Below are positions 8,286 to 16,471 of a stretch of DNA of 63,849 nucleotides, one piece after another. Positions within the stretch are counted from its first letter, which is position 1; each line of letters begins with the position of its first letter. Made by a program: the position numbers and the translations under genes. The notes under the pieces were generated by a model that was given only the letters and a program-made list of their open reading frames with translations, did not search any database and was not told where the DNA came from. This DNA is from a bacterium (lineage in GTDB: Bacteria; Elusimicrobiota; Elusimicrobia; UBA1565; UBA9628). The stretch covers positions 1 to 63,849 of the forward strand of contig JAJXVH010000011.1 of assembly GCA_021782205.1 (NCBI GenBank). Direction: 5' to 3'.

Positions 8286-9033
8286 GGCCGCGGACCGACC
8301 AGGACACGTCGGCCAAGCCGGCGTCGCGGTCGGCGAAAGACGCGCCGCGCAGCAGGCCCGCGTTGAAGGCCTTCGACGAGGGGCGCGGATCGAGCGCGGC
8401 CACGCGGATCTCGCCCTCATCGGGGAACTCTTCTTCGAATTCCACGCCCGCGCGCGTGAGTTCCTGCGCGTCGAGTCCGGCTCCGACGCGGGGACGACGG
8501 TCGACGACCGTCACCAGCACGGCCTTGGCCTCCTCGACGTAGCCCTCGACGAGACGCAGGCGCACCTCGAAGTGCTTGCGCTTCTTTTCCAGCGCGCGCG
8601 GAAAAATACTGAGGATCATACGGCTGTCGTCCTTGGTCCGGTGCAGACGAGCGGACGCGCGCGCGCGCGACGCGGTCCCGCGCCGCCGTCGGCCCGCGCC
8701 GCGGATGCGCAGAAGTACGGACGTCCGCGCCGCGGCGGGATCACCGGCCGCGCGCAGGGAAACCGGCGTCCAGCGCGCGGCGCTCTTGTGGATCACCGCG
8801 CGGATAGGCCGCGTGGGCCTCGGCAGACCCGCACCGGCGACATGCGCGCCGTGGCCGACGACCGTGTCCGTGGACGCGGGCGCGACGGCCGTGTCCGTGG
8901 ACGCGGCCGGAGCCGGGGCCGCGGCGGTCGCCGAGGAAGTCGCCGACGCTTCATCGCCCATGTACGGAGCGGGTGACTGCGCCCATGCCCCTCGAGACAG
9001 AAGGAGCGCCAGCGCGGCGGCTATTGCAGCCAT
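8272..9033 (-). CDS. Secreted Ala-rich protein of unknown function
   Basis: A 253-residue exported protein I do not recognise. A signal peptide (MAAIAAALALLLSRGAWAQS, cleavage probably after Ala18) is followed by a low-complexity Ala/Ser/Thr/Pro stretch to about residue 70. A basic, Arg-rich middle segment and a C-terminal domain with mixed strands (KKRKHFEVRLRLVEGYVEEA, then VLVTVVDRRPRVG) follow. It starts inside the last codons of valS (13-bp overlap), so it may be co-transcribed with that gene. The architecture, signal peptide plus low-complexity linker plus small domain, recurs in other proteins of this window. Confidence 0.65.
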   Translation of the reverse strand: MAAIAAALALLLSRGAWAQSPAPYMGDEASATSSATAAAPAPAASTDTAVAPASTDTVVGHGAHVAGAGLPRPTRPIRAVIHKSAARWTPVSLRAAGDPAAARTSVLLRIRGAGRRRRGTASRARASARLHRTKDDSRMILSIFPRALEKKRKHFEVRLRLVEGYVEEAKAVLVTVVDRRPRVGAGLDAQELTRAGVEFEEEFPDEGEIRVAALDPRPSSKAFNAGLLRGASFADRDAGLADVSWSVRGLKAR

Positions 9034-11642
9034 TGGAGAGTCCGCGCGATCTGCTCGCGGCGGGAAGTGACCGCGTCGAATTCAGCCTGGGCCTCGGCCA
9101 CCTTTTCGGGCGGCACGCTGGCGGCGGCGGCAAGATTCTTCAGCTTCGCCGCGCACTTCTGGATGTCGGTCTCCGCCTTCCCCAATTCCTTAGTGAGCCG
9201 TTCCCGTTCCTTGACGAGGTCGATCACGCCGGCCAGCGGTATATGGAGCGCAACCCCGTCGGCCACGGCGGTGGCGCTTTGCGGAGGACGCGCAGTGAAC
9301 GCCGACACGCCGCTGAGACCCGCCAGGGCGCAGACGTAAGCCCGGTGTTCGCCGATCAGCTTCGGCGCGAACGGCCCTTCGGCGACGGCCGCGATCTTCA
9401 GCGCCAGCGGCACGCCCAACTGCGCGCGCAGGGAGCGGATCGAAGTCACCGCGCTCATGACCAGGGCCATTTCTTTTTCGGCCGCTTCGTCCAACCAATC
9501 CGCGCCGATGCCATGATAGCCGCCGCTCAGCACGAACGCGGCGGACTCTCCCGCGTAGGGCTTGAGCGCCGCGTAGAGCTCCTCGGTGACGAACGGCATG
9601 ATCGGATGCAGGGCCTTCAGCGTGCCGACCAGCACCTGGACGAGGATGGTCCGCGCGGTTTCCTTGTCCTCGCCGTCGGCACCCAGCATGCGGGCCTTGG
9701 CCAACTCGATATACCACGCGCAGAACTCGTCCCACAGGAAGCCGTACAGCGCGTCGGCCGCGGCCGCCGGTTCGTAGGCGTCCAGATGCGTCCGAGCCTT
9801 CGCCAGCGCGCCTTGATAGCGCGACAGGATCCAACGGTCGGCCAGTTCCAGACGGCCGCGCGTGAGCGTCTCCAGGCGGTAGCCGCCCGACGGCGCGCTT
9901 TCGGGAAGGCTCATCGTCACGAAGCGCGTCGAGTTCCAGACCTTGTTGACGAAGTTGCGCGCGCCCACCACCGTCTGCTCGTCGAACGGGATGTCCTTGC
10001 CCGGATGCGCCTGCGCCAGCAGCGAAAAACGCAGCGCGTCCGTGCCGTATTTGTCCATCATCAGCAGGGGGTCGACCACGTTGCCCAGCGACTTGGACAT
10101 CTTCTTGCCGCTCTTGTCGCGCACGATGCCGTGGATCACCGCGTCCGAGAACGGGACCCGGCCTTCGAAGGCCAGCCCCATCATCTGCATGCGCGCGACC
10201 CACAGGAACAGGATTTCGTAGCCGGTGACGAGGGCCGACGTGGGGTAGTAGTAGGCGAGGTCGGCGGTCTTCTCCGGCCAGCCGAACACCGCCAGCGGCC
10301 ACAGCGCCGACGAAAACCACGTGTCGAGCACGTCCGGGTCCTGCGTCCAGCCCGCGCCCGGCGCCGCCTCGGCCACCACGGGCTTCTCGCCGTCTTTATA
10401 CCACACGGGGATGCGGTGCCCCCACCAGATCTGGCGCGACACGCACCAGTCCTTGATATTGACCAGCCAGTCGCGGTAAGGCTTGCCGCGCTCCTCGGGA
10501 TGAATCTTGAACCGGCCCGCGTCGAACGCCGCGAGCGCGGGCTTGGCCAGTTCGATCTGGTTGACGAACCACTGCAGGGAGAGCAGGGGCTCGATGACCG
10601 AGCCGCAGCGGTAGCAGATCTGCACCGCGCTCTTGTGGTCTTCCTTTTTGCGCAGGAAGCCCCGGGCATCAAGATCGGCGACGACCTGGTCCTTGGCCTT
10701 CTCGCGCGAGAGGCCGGCGTACGGGCCAGCCGCCTCGGTGAGCTTGCCGTCGGGACCGATGGCCTTGATCGCGGCCAGCCCGTGGCGCTGGCCGATCTCC
10801 CAGTCGTTCTGATCGTGCGCGGGCGTGACCTTGAGGCCGCCGGTGCCAAATTCAAACTCGACGTAGGAGTCCGCGATCACCGGAATCGCGCGGTCGATGA
10901 ATGGGATCAGCACTTTCTTGCCGACGAGATGCGCCCAGCGCGCGTCCTTCGGATTCACCGCGACGGCCGTGTCGCCGAACATCGTCTCCGGGCGCGTCGT
11001 CGCGACGACGATGCCCTCGCCGCCCGAGTCCAGGCGATAGTGGATGTGATAAAGCCCGCCCCTGCGCTCCTCGCGCTCCACTTCGATGTCGGACAGAGCG
11101 GTGCCGCAGCGCACGCACCAGTTGACCAGCCGCTCGCCGCGATAGATCAGCCCGCGATCCCACAACTGCTTGAACGCCGCGAAGACGGCCTTCGCGCGGA
11201 CCTCGTCCATCGTGAAGGCCTCGCGCGACCAGTCGAGAGAGCAGCCCAGGCGGTGGAGCTGGCCGAGGATCGTCTTCTTGCAGTCGCGCGTCCAGGCCTG
11301 CATGCGTTCAAGGAAGGCGTCGCGCCCCAGCGCGCGGCGGTCCGTGCCCTCGGCCTTGAGCTGCTTCTCCATCACGTTCTGCGTGGCGATGCCGCCGTGG
11401 TCGGTGCCCGGCACCCAGCAGGCCTCGTCGCCGCTCAAACGGCGGTGGCGGACGAACGCGTCCTGCAAGGCGTTGTTGAGCGCGTGGCCGATATGGAGCG
11501 CGCCCGTGACGTTGGGCGGCGGGATGACGACCGTGAACGCGCGGCGATCCGCGCGCGGCTGGGAGCGCGACAGCCCCGCGGCCTCCCAGGCCGCCAGCAG
11601 GCGCTCCTCCACGGGCTTCGGGTCGTAGGCCTTGTCGAGCAT
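9021..11642 (-). CDS. valS: Valine--tRNA ligase
   Basis: Charges tRNA-Val with valine in the cytoplasm. The 873-residue class I synthetase has the HIGH motif at residues 50-53 (VTGALHIGHAL), a CP1 editing domain, the KMSKS motif in GKKMSKSLGN near residue 515, an anticodon-binding helical domain and the C-terminal coiled-coil arm typical of ValS (VKERERLTKELGKAETDIQK). Length and domain order are normal. The ATG at 11642 was chosen because MLDKAYDPKPVEERL matches the family's N-terminus; an upstream in-frame start would only add Arg-rich sequence. The gene lies four bases downstream of the response-regulator gene. Confidence 0.98.
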   Translation of the reverse strand: MLDKAYDPKPVEERLLAAWEAAGLSRSQPRADRRAFTVVIPPPNVTGALHIGHALNNALQDAFVRHRRLSGDEACWVPGTDHGGIATQNVMEKQLKAEGTDRRALGRDAFLERMQAWTRDCKKTILGQLHRLGCSLDWSREAFTMDEVRAKAVFAAFKQLWDRGLIYRGERLVNWCVRCGTALSDIEVEREERRGGLYHIHYRLDSGGEGIVVATTRPETMFGDTAVAVNPKDARWAHLVGKKVLIPFIDRAIPVIADSYVEFEFGTGGLKVTPAHDQNDWEIGQRHGLAAIKAIGPDGKLTEAAGPYAGLSREKAKDQVVADLDARGFLRKKEDHKSAVQICYRCGSVIEPLLSLQWFVNQIELAKPALAAFDAGRFKIHPEERGKPYRDWLVNIKDWCVSRQIWWGHRIPVWYKDGEKPVVAEAAPGAGWTQDPDVLDTWFSSALWPLAVFGWPEKTADLAYYYPTSALVTGYEILFLWVARMQMMGLAFEGRVPFSDAVIHGIVRDKSGKKMSKSLGNVVDPLLMMDKYGTDALRFSLLAQAHPGKDIPFDEQTVVGARNFVNKVWNSTRFVTMSLPESAPSGGYRLETLTRGRLELADRWILSRYQGALAKARTHLDAYEPAAAADALYGFLWDEFCAWYIELAKARMLGADGEDKETARTILVQVLVGTLKALHPIMPFVTEELYAALKPYAGESAAFVLSGGYHGIGADWLDEAAEKEMALVMSAVTSIRSLRAQLGVPLALKIAAVAEGPFAPKLIGEHRAYVCALAGLSGVSAFTARPPQSATAVADGVALHIPLAGVIDLVKERERLTKELGKAETDIQKCAAKLKNLAAAASVPPEKVAEAQAEFDAVTSRREQIARTLQWLQ

Positions 11643-11646
11643 CGCT

Positions 11647-12087
11647 CTACCTTTTCTTGCGCGGAGACTTGGCGGGTTTCTCGGTCTGCTGCGCGTCCGG
11701 CGCGAGCCGCAGCATCCCGCGCACCTTGGCGACGAACGCGTCGCCGCCGATCGGCTTGGCCACGTAGTCCGCCGCACCCGCGTCGAAACCCGTGACCACG
11801 TCGACGGCCTCGGTGGAGCCGGTCAGCAGCAGGATGCGGGCGTCTTTGACGCTCGCATCCGCCTTGACCGCGCGCGCGATCTCGCGGCCATCGATCCCAG
11901 GCATATACAGGTCGAGGACGATCAGGTCCGGCTTCTCGGCGCGGATCACGCCCAGCGCGCGCGCCGGGTCGGACACCGACGTGGCGCGAAAGCCCTCCTG
12001 GATCAGCAGGAGGCGCAGGGACTCGCAGACGATGGCCTCGTCGTCGACGATCACGACGCGCGGCTGTTCATGGGCGGCGCGGCTCAT
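11647..12087 (-). CDS. Single-domain response regulator
   Basis: A stand-alone receiver (CheY-like) protein of 146 residues. The acidic pocket is VDDE at residues 15-17, the phospho-acceptor is Asp59 in IVLDLYMPG, Thr90-region LLLTGS supplies the switch Thr/Ser, and Lys111 in YVAKPIG is the conserved lysine. After about residue 125 there is only a short basic tail (KPAKSPRKKR) and no output domain, so it probably signals through protein contact. The ATG overlaps the phoH stop by four bases, and valS follows. No histidine kinase is in the window. Confidence 0.92.
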   Translation of the reverse strand: MSRAAHEQPRVVIVDDEAIVCESLRLLLIQEGFRATSVSDPARALGVIRAEKPDLIVLDLYMPGIDGREIARAVKADASVKDARILLLTGSTEAVDVVTGFDAGAADYVAKPIGGDAFVAKVRGMLRLAPDAQQTEKPAKSPRKKR

Positions 12088-13388
12088 AGCAGGTCCGAGG
12101 CCAGCGCGGCCAGTTCCGAGCGCTCGCTCTTGGTGAAGGTCACGTGGCCGAACAGGTGCTGGCCCTTGAAGCGCTCGACCAGATTGGTCAGGCCGTTGGA
12201 CGCGGCGTCCAGGTAGTAGTTGTCGACCTGGTGCGGGTCGCCGGTCAGCACGATCTTCGCGCCTTGTCCCGCGCGCGAGATGATGGTCTTGATCTCGTGC
12301 GGCGTCAGGTTCTGCGCGTCGTCGATGACGATCAGCAGGCCCGGCAAGGTGCGGCCGCGCAGGAAAGTCACGGCCTCGATTTCCAGCACGCCTTCCTCGA
12401 TCAGCATCTGGATGTCCATGTCCGCCGTCTCGAGCGCGCCCTTGGGCTTTTCCAGCAGGTAGGACAGGTTGTCGTAGATGGCGCCCATCCAGTTGGTGAG
12501 CTTCTCCTCCTTCGTGCCGGGCAGGAAGCCGATGTCGTGGCCGACGGCGATGACCGGACGGCCGACGAGGATGCGGCGGTAGATCTTCTGCTCCAGCGTC
12601 TGCTGAAGCGCGCAGGCCAGCGCGATCATCGTCTTGCCCGAGCCGGCCAGACCCACCAAGGAGACGAGCTGCACGTCCTGGTTGAGCAGGAGCTCCAGCG
12701 CGAAGCGCTGCTCCGTGTTCAGCGGCTTGATGCCCCACGGCGCGGAGTCGGCCTTGGCCAGGGGCAGGAGCGCGCGGGCCTTGACGTCGTAGCGCGTCAG
12801 CGCGCTCTTGGAGCCGCCGTCCGAGGACTTCAGGATGACGAACTCGTTGGGCACCAGGTCCGGCGCGGGAGGGTCCAGGCGCTTGTCCTTGTAGAAGCGG
12901 TCGATGGCTTCGCCCGCGACCGCGATCTCGCGCCAGCCCTTGTAGAGCTCGTCGACGTCGACCTTCTCCTTCTCGTAGTCCTGCGTCTCCAGGCTCAGGG
13001 CCTCGGCCTTGATGCGCAGGTTGATGTCCTTGGAGATGAAGATCACGTTCTCGCCCTGCTTTTTGAGGTAAAGCGCGCAGCTCAGGATCTCGTTGTCCTT
13101 GCTCTGCGCCGAGAAGGCCTTGGGCAGGCCGTCGGAGACCATGATCTCGACCTTGAGCTTGCCGCCGTGCTCCAGCGCGACCCAGTTGGACAGCTTGCCG
13201 CCCTTGCGCAGGCCGTCGAGCTGGCGGGCGATCAGGCGCGCCGAGCGGCCGCGCTCGTCGTTGGCGCGCTTGAAGGTGTCCAGCTCCTCGATGACGGTCA
13301 GCGGAATGACCACGCGCGAGCCCTTGAACGCGAACATCGCGTACGGGTCATGAAGGATGACGTTCGTGTCCAGAACGAATGTTTTCAT
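12084..13388 (-). CDS. phoH: PIN domain plus PhoH-like ATPase (PhoH2-type)
   Basis: A 434-residue fusion of an N-terminal PIN ribonuclease domain (MKTFVLDTNVILHDP, with the acidic residues Asp7 and later Glu/Asp) and a C-terminal PhoH ATPase with Walker A GLAGSGKT near residue 250 and Walker B LLIVIDDAQNLT. PhoH2-type proteins couple RNA unwinding to sequence-specific cleavage; that function is inferred from the family. It lies between hemW and a response-regulator gene with ATGA overlaps on both sides, so the three genes read as one transcript. Confidence 0.93.
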   Translation of the reverse strand: MKTFVLDTNVILHDPYAMFAFKGSRVVIPLTVIEELDTFKRANDERGRSARLIARQLDGLRKGGKLSNWVALEHGGKLKVEIMVSDGLPKAFSAQSKDNEILSCALYLKKQGENVIFISKDINLRIKAEALSLETQDYEKEKVDVDELYKGWREIAVAGEAIDRFYKDKRLDPPAPDLVPNEFVILKSSDGGSKSALTRYDVKARALLPLAKADSAPWGIKPLNTEQRFALELLLNQDVQLVSLVGLAGSGKTMIALACALQQTLEQKIYRRILVGRPVIAVGHDIGFLPGTKEEKLTNWMGAIYDNLSYLLEKPKGALETADMDIQMLIEEGVLEIEAVTFLRGRTLPGLLIVIDDAQNLTPHEIKTIISRAGQGAKIVLTGDPHQVDNYYLDAASNGLTNLVERFKGQHLFGHVTFTKSERSELAALASDLL

Positions 13389-14494
13389 GCTCTCGCCTCC
13401 TGAGGTTGGAACGGCGGCACGAACTCCTTGAAAACGTCGTTGGCCGTGAACACGCCTTCGGGCGTCAGGCGCCAGCGCGGTCCGTCCTCGCGCGTCAGAC
13501 CCCGCGCCTTGAGCACGGCCCAGGGACCTTCAAACGCGCGGCGCAGGCCGTCGCTCGGAACGAAGCCTTCGATGAGGCGCAGACCCAGGAACGCCTCCTC
13601 GCCCAATTCCTCCAGGCCCGCCGGGACCTCGGACTCCGCCGTGGCGCGGCGGCCGGCTTCGATCGCGGCCAGGTACGGCGCCAGCTTCTCGTCGTTGGAG
13701 GAGCGCACGCCGCCCAGGAACGACGCCGCCGACGCGCCGAGCCCCAGGTAGTCGCCGCGGCGCCAGTAATTGACGTTGTGCCGCGAGCGGTGCCCGGGCC
13801 GCGCCCAATTGGAAATCTCGTAGTGCTCCAGCCCGGCGCGCGCAAGCTGCGCGATCGCCAGCTCATACATCTCCCGGCCCAGGTCCTCGTCGGTCTCGAC
13901 GCCGCGCTTGGAAAACAACGTGCGGTCCTCGACCTGCAGGCCGTACAGCGAGACGTGCTCCGGCGACAGCGCCAGCACGAAGTCCAGAGTCGCGCGCAGG
14001 CTGTCGAGGCTCTGCCCCGGCAGGCCGTACATGAGGTCCACGGAGATCGCCGGCAGGCCCGCCGCCCGCGCCAGACGAAACACGCGCGCGAAATCCGCCG
14101 CGCTGTGGCGGCGGCCCACGGACTTCAGCAGTTCGTCGTCGGCGGTCTGCAGGCCGATGGACAGGCGCGTGACGCCCGCGCGCGCCAGCACCTCCAGCTT
14201 TTCGGCGTCCAGGCTGTCCGGATTGCCCTCGAACGTGGACTCCGTGAGCCGCGCACCGGGATACGCGCGCCGCAGCCGCTCGAAAAGCTGCGCGCACTGC
14301 TCCGCGTCGAGTTCCGACGGGGTGCCGCCGCCCACGTAGAGCGTCTGCGGCAGACGCGGCGGCAGGAGGGCGGCCTCGGCCTCAAGAGCGGCCAGGTAGC
14401 GTTCGATCTGCTTCTTCTGCCCGGAGAAGGCCGCGAAGTCGCAATAGAAGCACTTCACCGCGCAGAAAGGGATATGGACGTAAAGGCCTGTCAC
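13385..14494 (-). CDS. hemW: Heme chaperone HemW (radical SAM)
   Basis: A radical SAM protein of 369 residues of the HemW/YggW family, which carries heme for delivery to membrane or other targets. The cluster motif CAVKCFYC (Cys11, Cys15, Cys18) is followed by CDFAAFSG and the SAM-binding YVGGGTPS, as in HemW. It differs from HemN, which has an extra N-terminal region and a further Cys. The C-terminal domain includes NVNYWRRGDYLGLGASAASF, typical of HemW. The start is a GTG at 14494. The stop overlaps phoH by ATGA. Confidence 0.92.
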   Translation of the reverse strand: MTGLYVHIPFCAVKCFYCDFAAFSGQKKQIERYLAALEAEAALLPPRLPQTLYVGGGTPSELDAEQCAQLFERLRRAYPGARLTESTFEGNPDSLDAEKLEVLARAGVTRLSIGLQTADDELLKSVGRRHSAADFARVFRLARAAGLPAISVDLMYGLPGQSLDSLRATLDFVLALSPEHVSLYGLQVEDRTLFSKRGVETDEDLGREMYELAIAQLARAGLEHYEISNWARPGHRSRHNVNYWRRGDYLGLGASAASFLGGVRSSNDEKLAPYLAAIEAGRRATAESEVPAGLEELGEEAFLGLRLIEGFVPSDGLRRAFEGPWAVLKARGLTREDGPRWRLTPEGVFTANDVFKEFVPPFQPQEARA

Positions 14495-14594
14495 CGCGCT
14501 GTGATTGTCCGATATTTCCGAGTCCCGCGCAAGGCGTGCGCGGGGCCTTCCTTGATTAGGACTTAAGGCCCCTGACGCGCGCGCGCCGGGAGCC

Positions 14595-14600
14595 TATCCT
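14595..14600 (+). promoter_or_regulatory. Putative leaderless -10 box
   Basis: TATCCT with exactly six bases to the ATG at 14607. It fits the recurrent TANNNT-N6-start pattern. Confidence 0.5.
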
Positions 14601-14606
14601 GACGTC

Positions 14607-15689
14607 ATGCTCAGGCTCTGGGCCGCGCTTCTGTTGTCCGTCGCTCCCGCGCGCGCCGTGGACGCCTTCATCGCGCCGTGCCGGCTGGATGTCCCCGCCG
14701 CGTCGGCCGCTCTCGTCGCTCCGGTCGCCGCGCCTGTCTCCGTCTCCGGTCTCGGCGCGTCCATCGCGGCGTCACCTTCTTCTTTGTCGGCCTTCGCCGC
14801 GGCTCCCGCCGCGGCGGCCGTCCCCCCCGCCATTGTCGCCGCCGCGCCCGCCCCGGCCTTCGCCCTTCCCGCTCTCGCCGCGCCGGCGGCGGAGCCGCCG
14901 CGAGACGCCGCCGCAGAACCGGCCGCGCCGCCCGCGGGACCAAGCCGGGTTCGCGCGCTTCTCTCGCGCCTGCGCGACCCGTTCGGGTCCAAGAACTCCT
15001 CCGCGCCGCCGCCCGTCGGCGAGCCGCAGCGCCTGGACCGCGAGTTCTCGAAAATCGACTTCTGGGCGCGCGTCGGGCCCGCCGCGCGCGCCGAGATCGA
15101 GGGTCTGCGCGCGCGCCGCATCCCCAAGACGGAGTTCAAGAATTACGTGCGCCGCCAAGCCGCGGAAGCTTTCGCGAGGATCAAGGCCGCGCGCGGGACG
15201 GAGAACATCGGCCTGCACTACAATCTGCACGGCGGCGCGCGCGAATCCTACGTGGGCGGCGGCATCCGCGCCTCGAAAGGCGACATCGCCCTGCGCTACA
15301 CCACCGGCGGCGACTGGAACGACAAGGTCTATTTCTTCCAGACCGGCGTCCACCACCCCTACGAGGCGCTCGACGCCAGCAACGGCGAGATCCTCTTCTG
15401 GCCCACGCGCATGGGCAGCGCGTTGAGCGTCTTCGCGCTGGACGCCCCGGAACTGCGGGCCGCGCGCGCCGACGGACGCATCACGGACGTCGGCTCGATC
15501 TCCATGAACTTCCACAAGGGCCTGCGCGGCGTGCCCTACTCCGCGTTCCTGGCGCCGCCGCTGACGGTGTTCGTCGGCACCGCCAAGAAGGTGGGACTGC
15601 GCCGTCTCAGCCGGGACGAGGAGACCCTCGCGACGATCCGCTATTTGGAAGCGGCGCTGACCGCCGGCGGCGGCTACGTGACGCGCTAG
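14607..15689 (+). CDS. Secreted Ala/Pro-rich protein with unassigned C-terminal domain
   Basis: A 360-residue exported protein. Residues 1-17 are a signal peptide ([17 protein letters not shown]). Residues 20-110 are an Ala/Pro/Ser-rich low-complexity region, and residues 140-350 form a globular domain I do not recognise. That domain contains RREFSKI-like charged helices, then a beta-rich part with [40 protein letters not shown] and [19 protein letters not shown]. Several conserved-looking His and aromatic residues suggest an enzyme or binding domain, but no catalytic motif can be named. It is divergent from hemW. Its stop shares a CTAG with the convergent slipin gene. Confidence 0.75.
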   Translation: MLRLWAALLLSVAPARAVDAFIAPCRLDVPAASAALVAPVAAPVSVSGLGASIAASPSSLSAFAAAPAAAAVPPAIVAAAPAPAFALPALAAPAAEPPRDAAAEPAAPPAGPSRVRALLSRLRDPFGSKNSSAPPPVGEPQRLDREFSKIDFWARVGPAARAEIEGLRARRIPKTEFKNYVRRQAAEAFARIKAARGTENIGLHYNLHGGARESYVGGGIRASKGDIALRYTTGGDWNDKVYFFQTGVHHPYEALDASNGEILFWPTRMGSALSVFALDAPELRAARADGRITDVGSISMNFHKGLRGVPYSAFLAPPLTVFVGTAKKVGLRRLSRDEETLATIRYLEAALTAGGGYVTR

Positions 15690-16429
15690 CTTTTCTTGTC
15701 CTTGTTCAGGAACATGGAGATCATGTCGATGGGCACGGGGAAGATCGTCGTGGAGTTCTTCTCCTCGGCGATGTCGGCCAAGGTTTGCAGGTAGCGCAGC
15801 TGGAGGGAGGCGGGGTTCTCGGACAGGATTTTCGCGGCCTCGCTGAGCTTGACCGAGGCCTGCAGCTCGCCCTCGGCGTGGATGACCTTCGCGCGGCGCT
15901 CGCGCTCGGCCTCGGCCTGCTTGGCCATCGCGCGCGTCATCTCGGGCGGCAGGTCCACGTTCTTGACCTCGACGGCCTCGATCTTCACGCCCCACGGCTC
16001 GGTGTGATGGACGAGGATGTTCTGCAGCTCGACGTTGATCTTGTCGCGGTTGGTGAGCAGGTCCTCCATGTCGAGCTTGCCCAGCACGGAGCGCAGGGTC
16101 GTCTGCGCGAACTGGCTGGTGGCGAAGAAGAAGTTCTCCACGGCCAGCACGGATTTCTCCGGGTCGACGACGCGGAAGTAGACCACCGCGTTGACCTTGA
16201 TGGAGATGTTGTCCTTGGTGATCACATCCTGCGGCGGCACGTCGTGCGTGACGACGCGCAGGCTCACGCGCTGGGCGCTCATCAGCACCGGGATCACCAC
16301 CACGGGCCCGGGGCCCGCGACCTTCCACATCTTGCCGAGGAAGAACACCACCAAGCGGTCGTATTGAGCGACGATGCGCACGCAGGTCACGAGCACGGCG
16401 GCGAGGATTCCGATTATCATCAGGGGCAT
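15686..16429 (-). CDS. Slipin/stomatin-like SPFH-domain protein
   Basis: A 247-residue membrane-anchored SPFH protein. One N-terminal hairpin or transmembrane helix ([20 protein letters not shown]) is followed by the SPFH band, with [39 protein letters not shown] and [21 protein letters not shown] helical C-terminal part ([17 protein letters not shown]) would drive oligomerisation. Such proteins scaffold membrane microdomains and often work with an NfeD-like protease; no nfeD is adjacent here. It lies downstream of the convergent secreted protein and is not obviously in an operon. Confidence 0.92.
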   Translation of the reverse strand: MPLMIIGILAAVLVTCVRIVAQYDRLVVFFLGKMWKVAGPGPVVVIPVLMSAQRVSLRVVTHDVPPQDVITKDNISIKVNAVVYFRVVDPEKSVLAVENFFFATSQFAQTTLRSVLGKLDMEDLLTNRDKINVELQNILVHHTEPWGVKIEAVEVKNVDLPPEMTRAMAKQAEAERERRAKVIHAEGELQASVKLSEAAKILSENPASLQLRYLQTLADIAEEKNSTTIFPVPIDMISMFLNKDKKS

Positions 16430-16471
16430 GGGGCCATGCTGGCATATCCCCGCGCGCGGCGCAATGACCGC

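Noticed and set aside
8973-11795. 940-codon plus-strand frame opposite valS
   Set aside because: It is the antisense of a canonical ValS with HIGH and KMSKS motifs; low complexity and no family resemblance.
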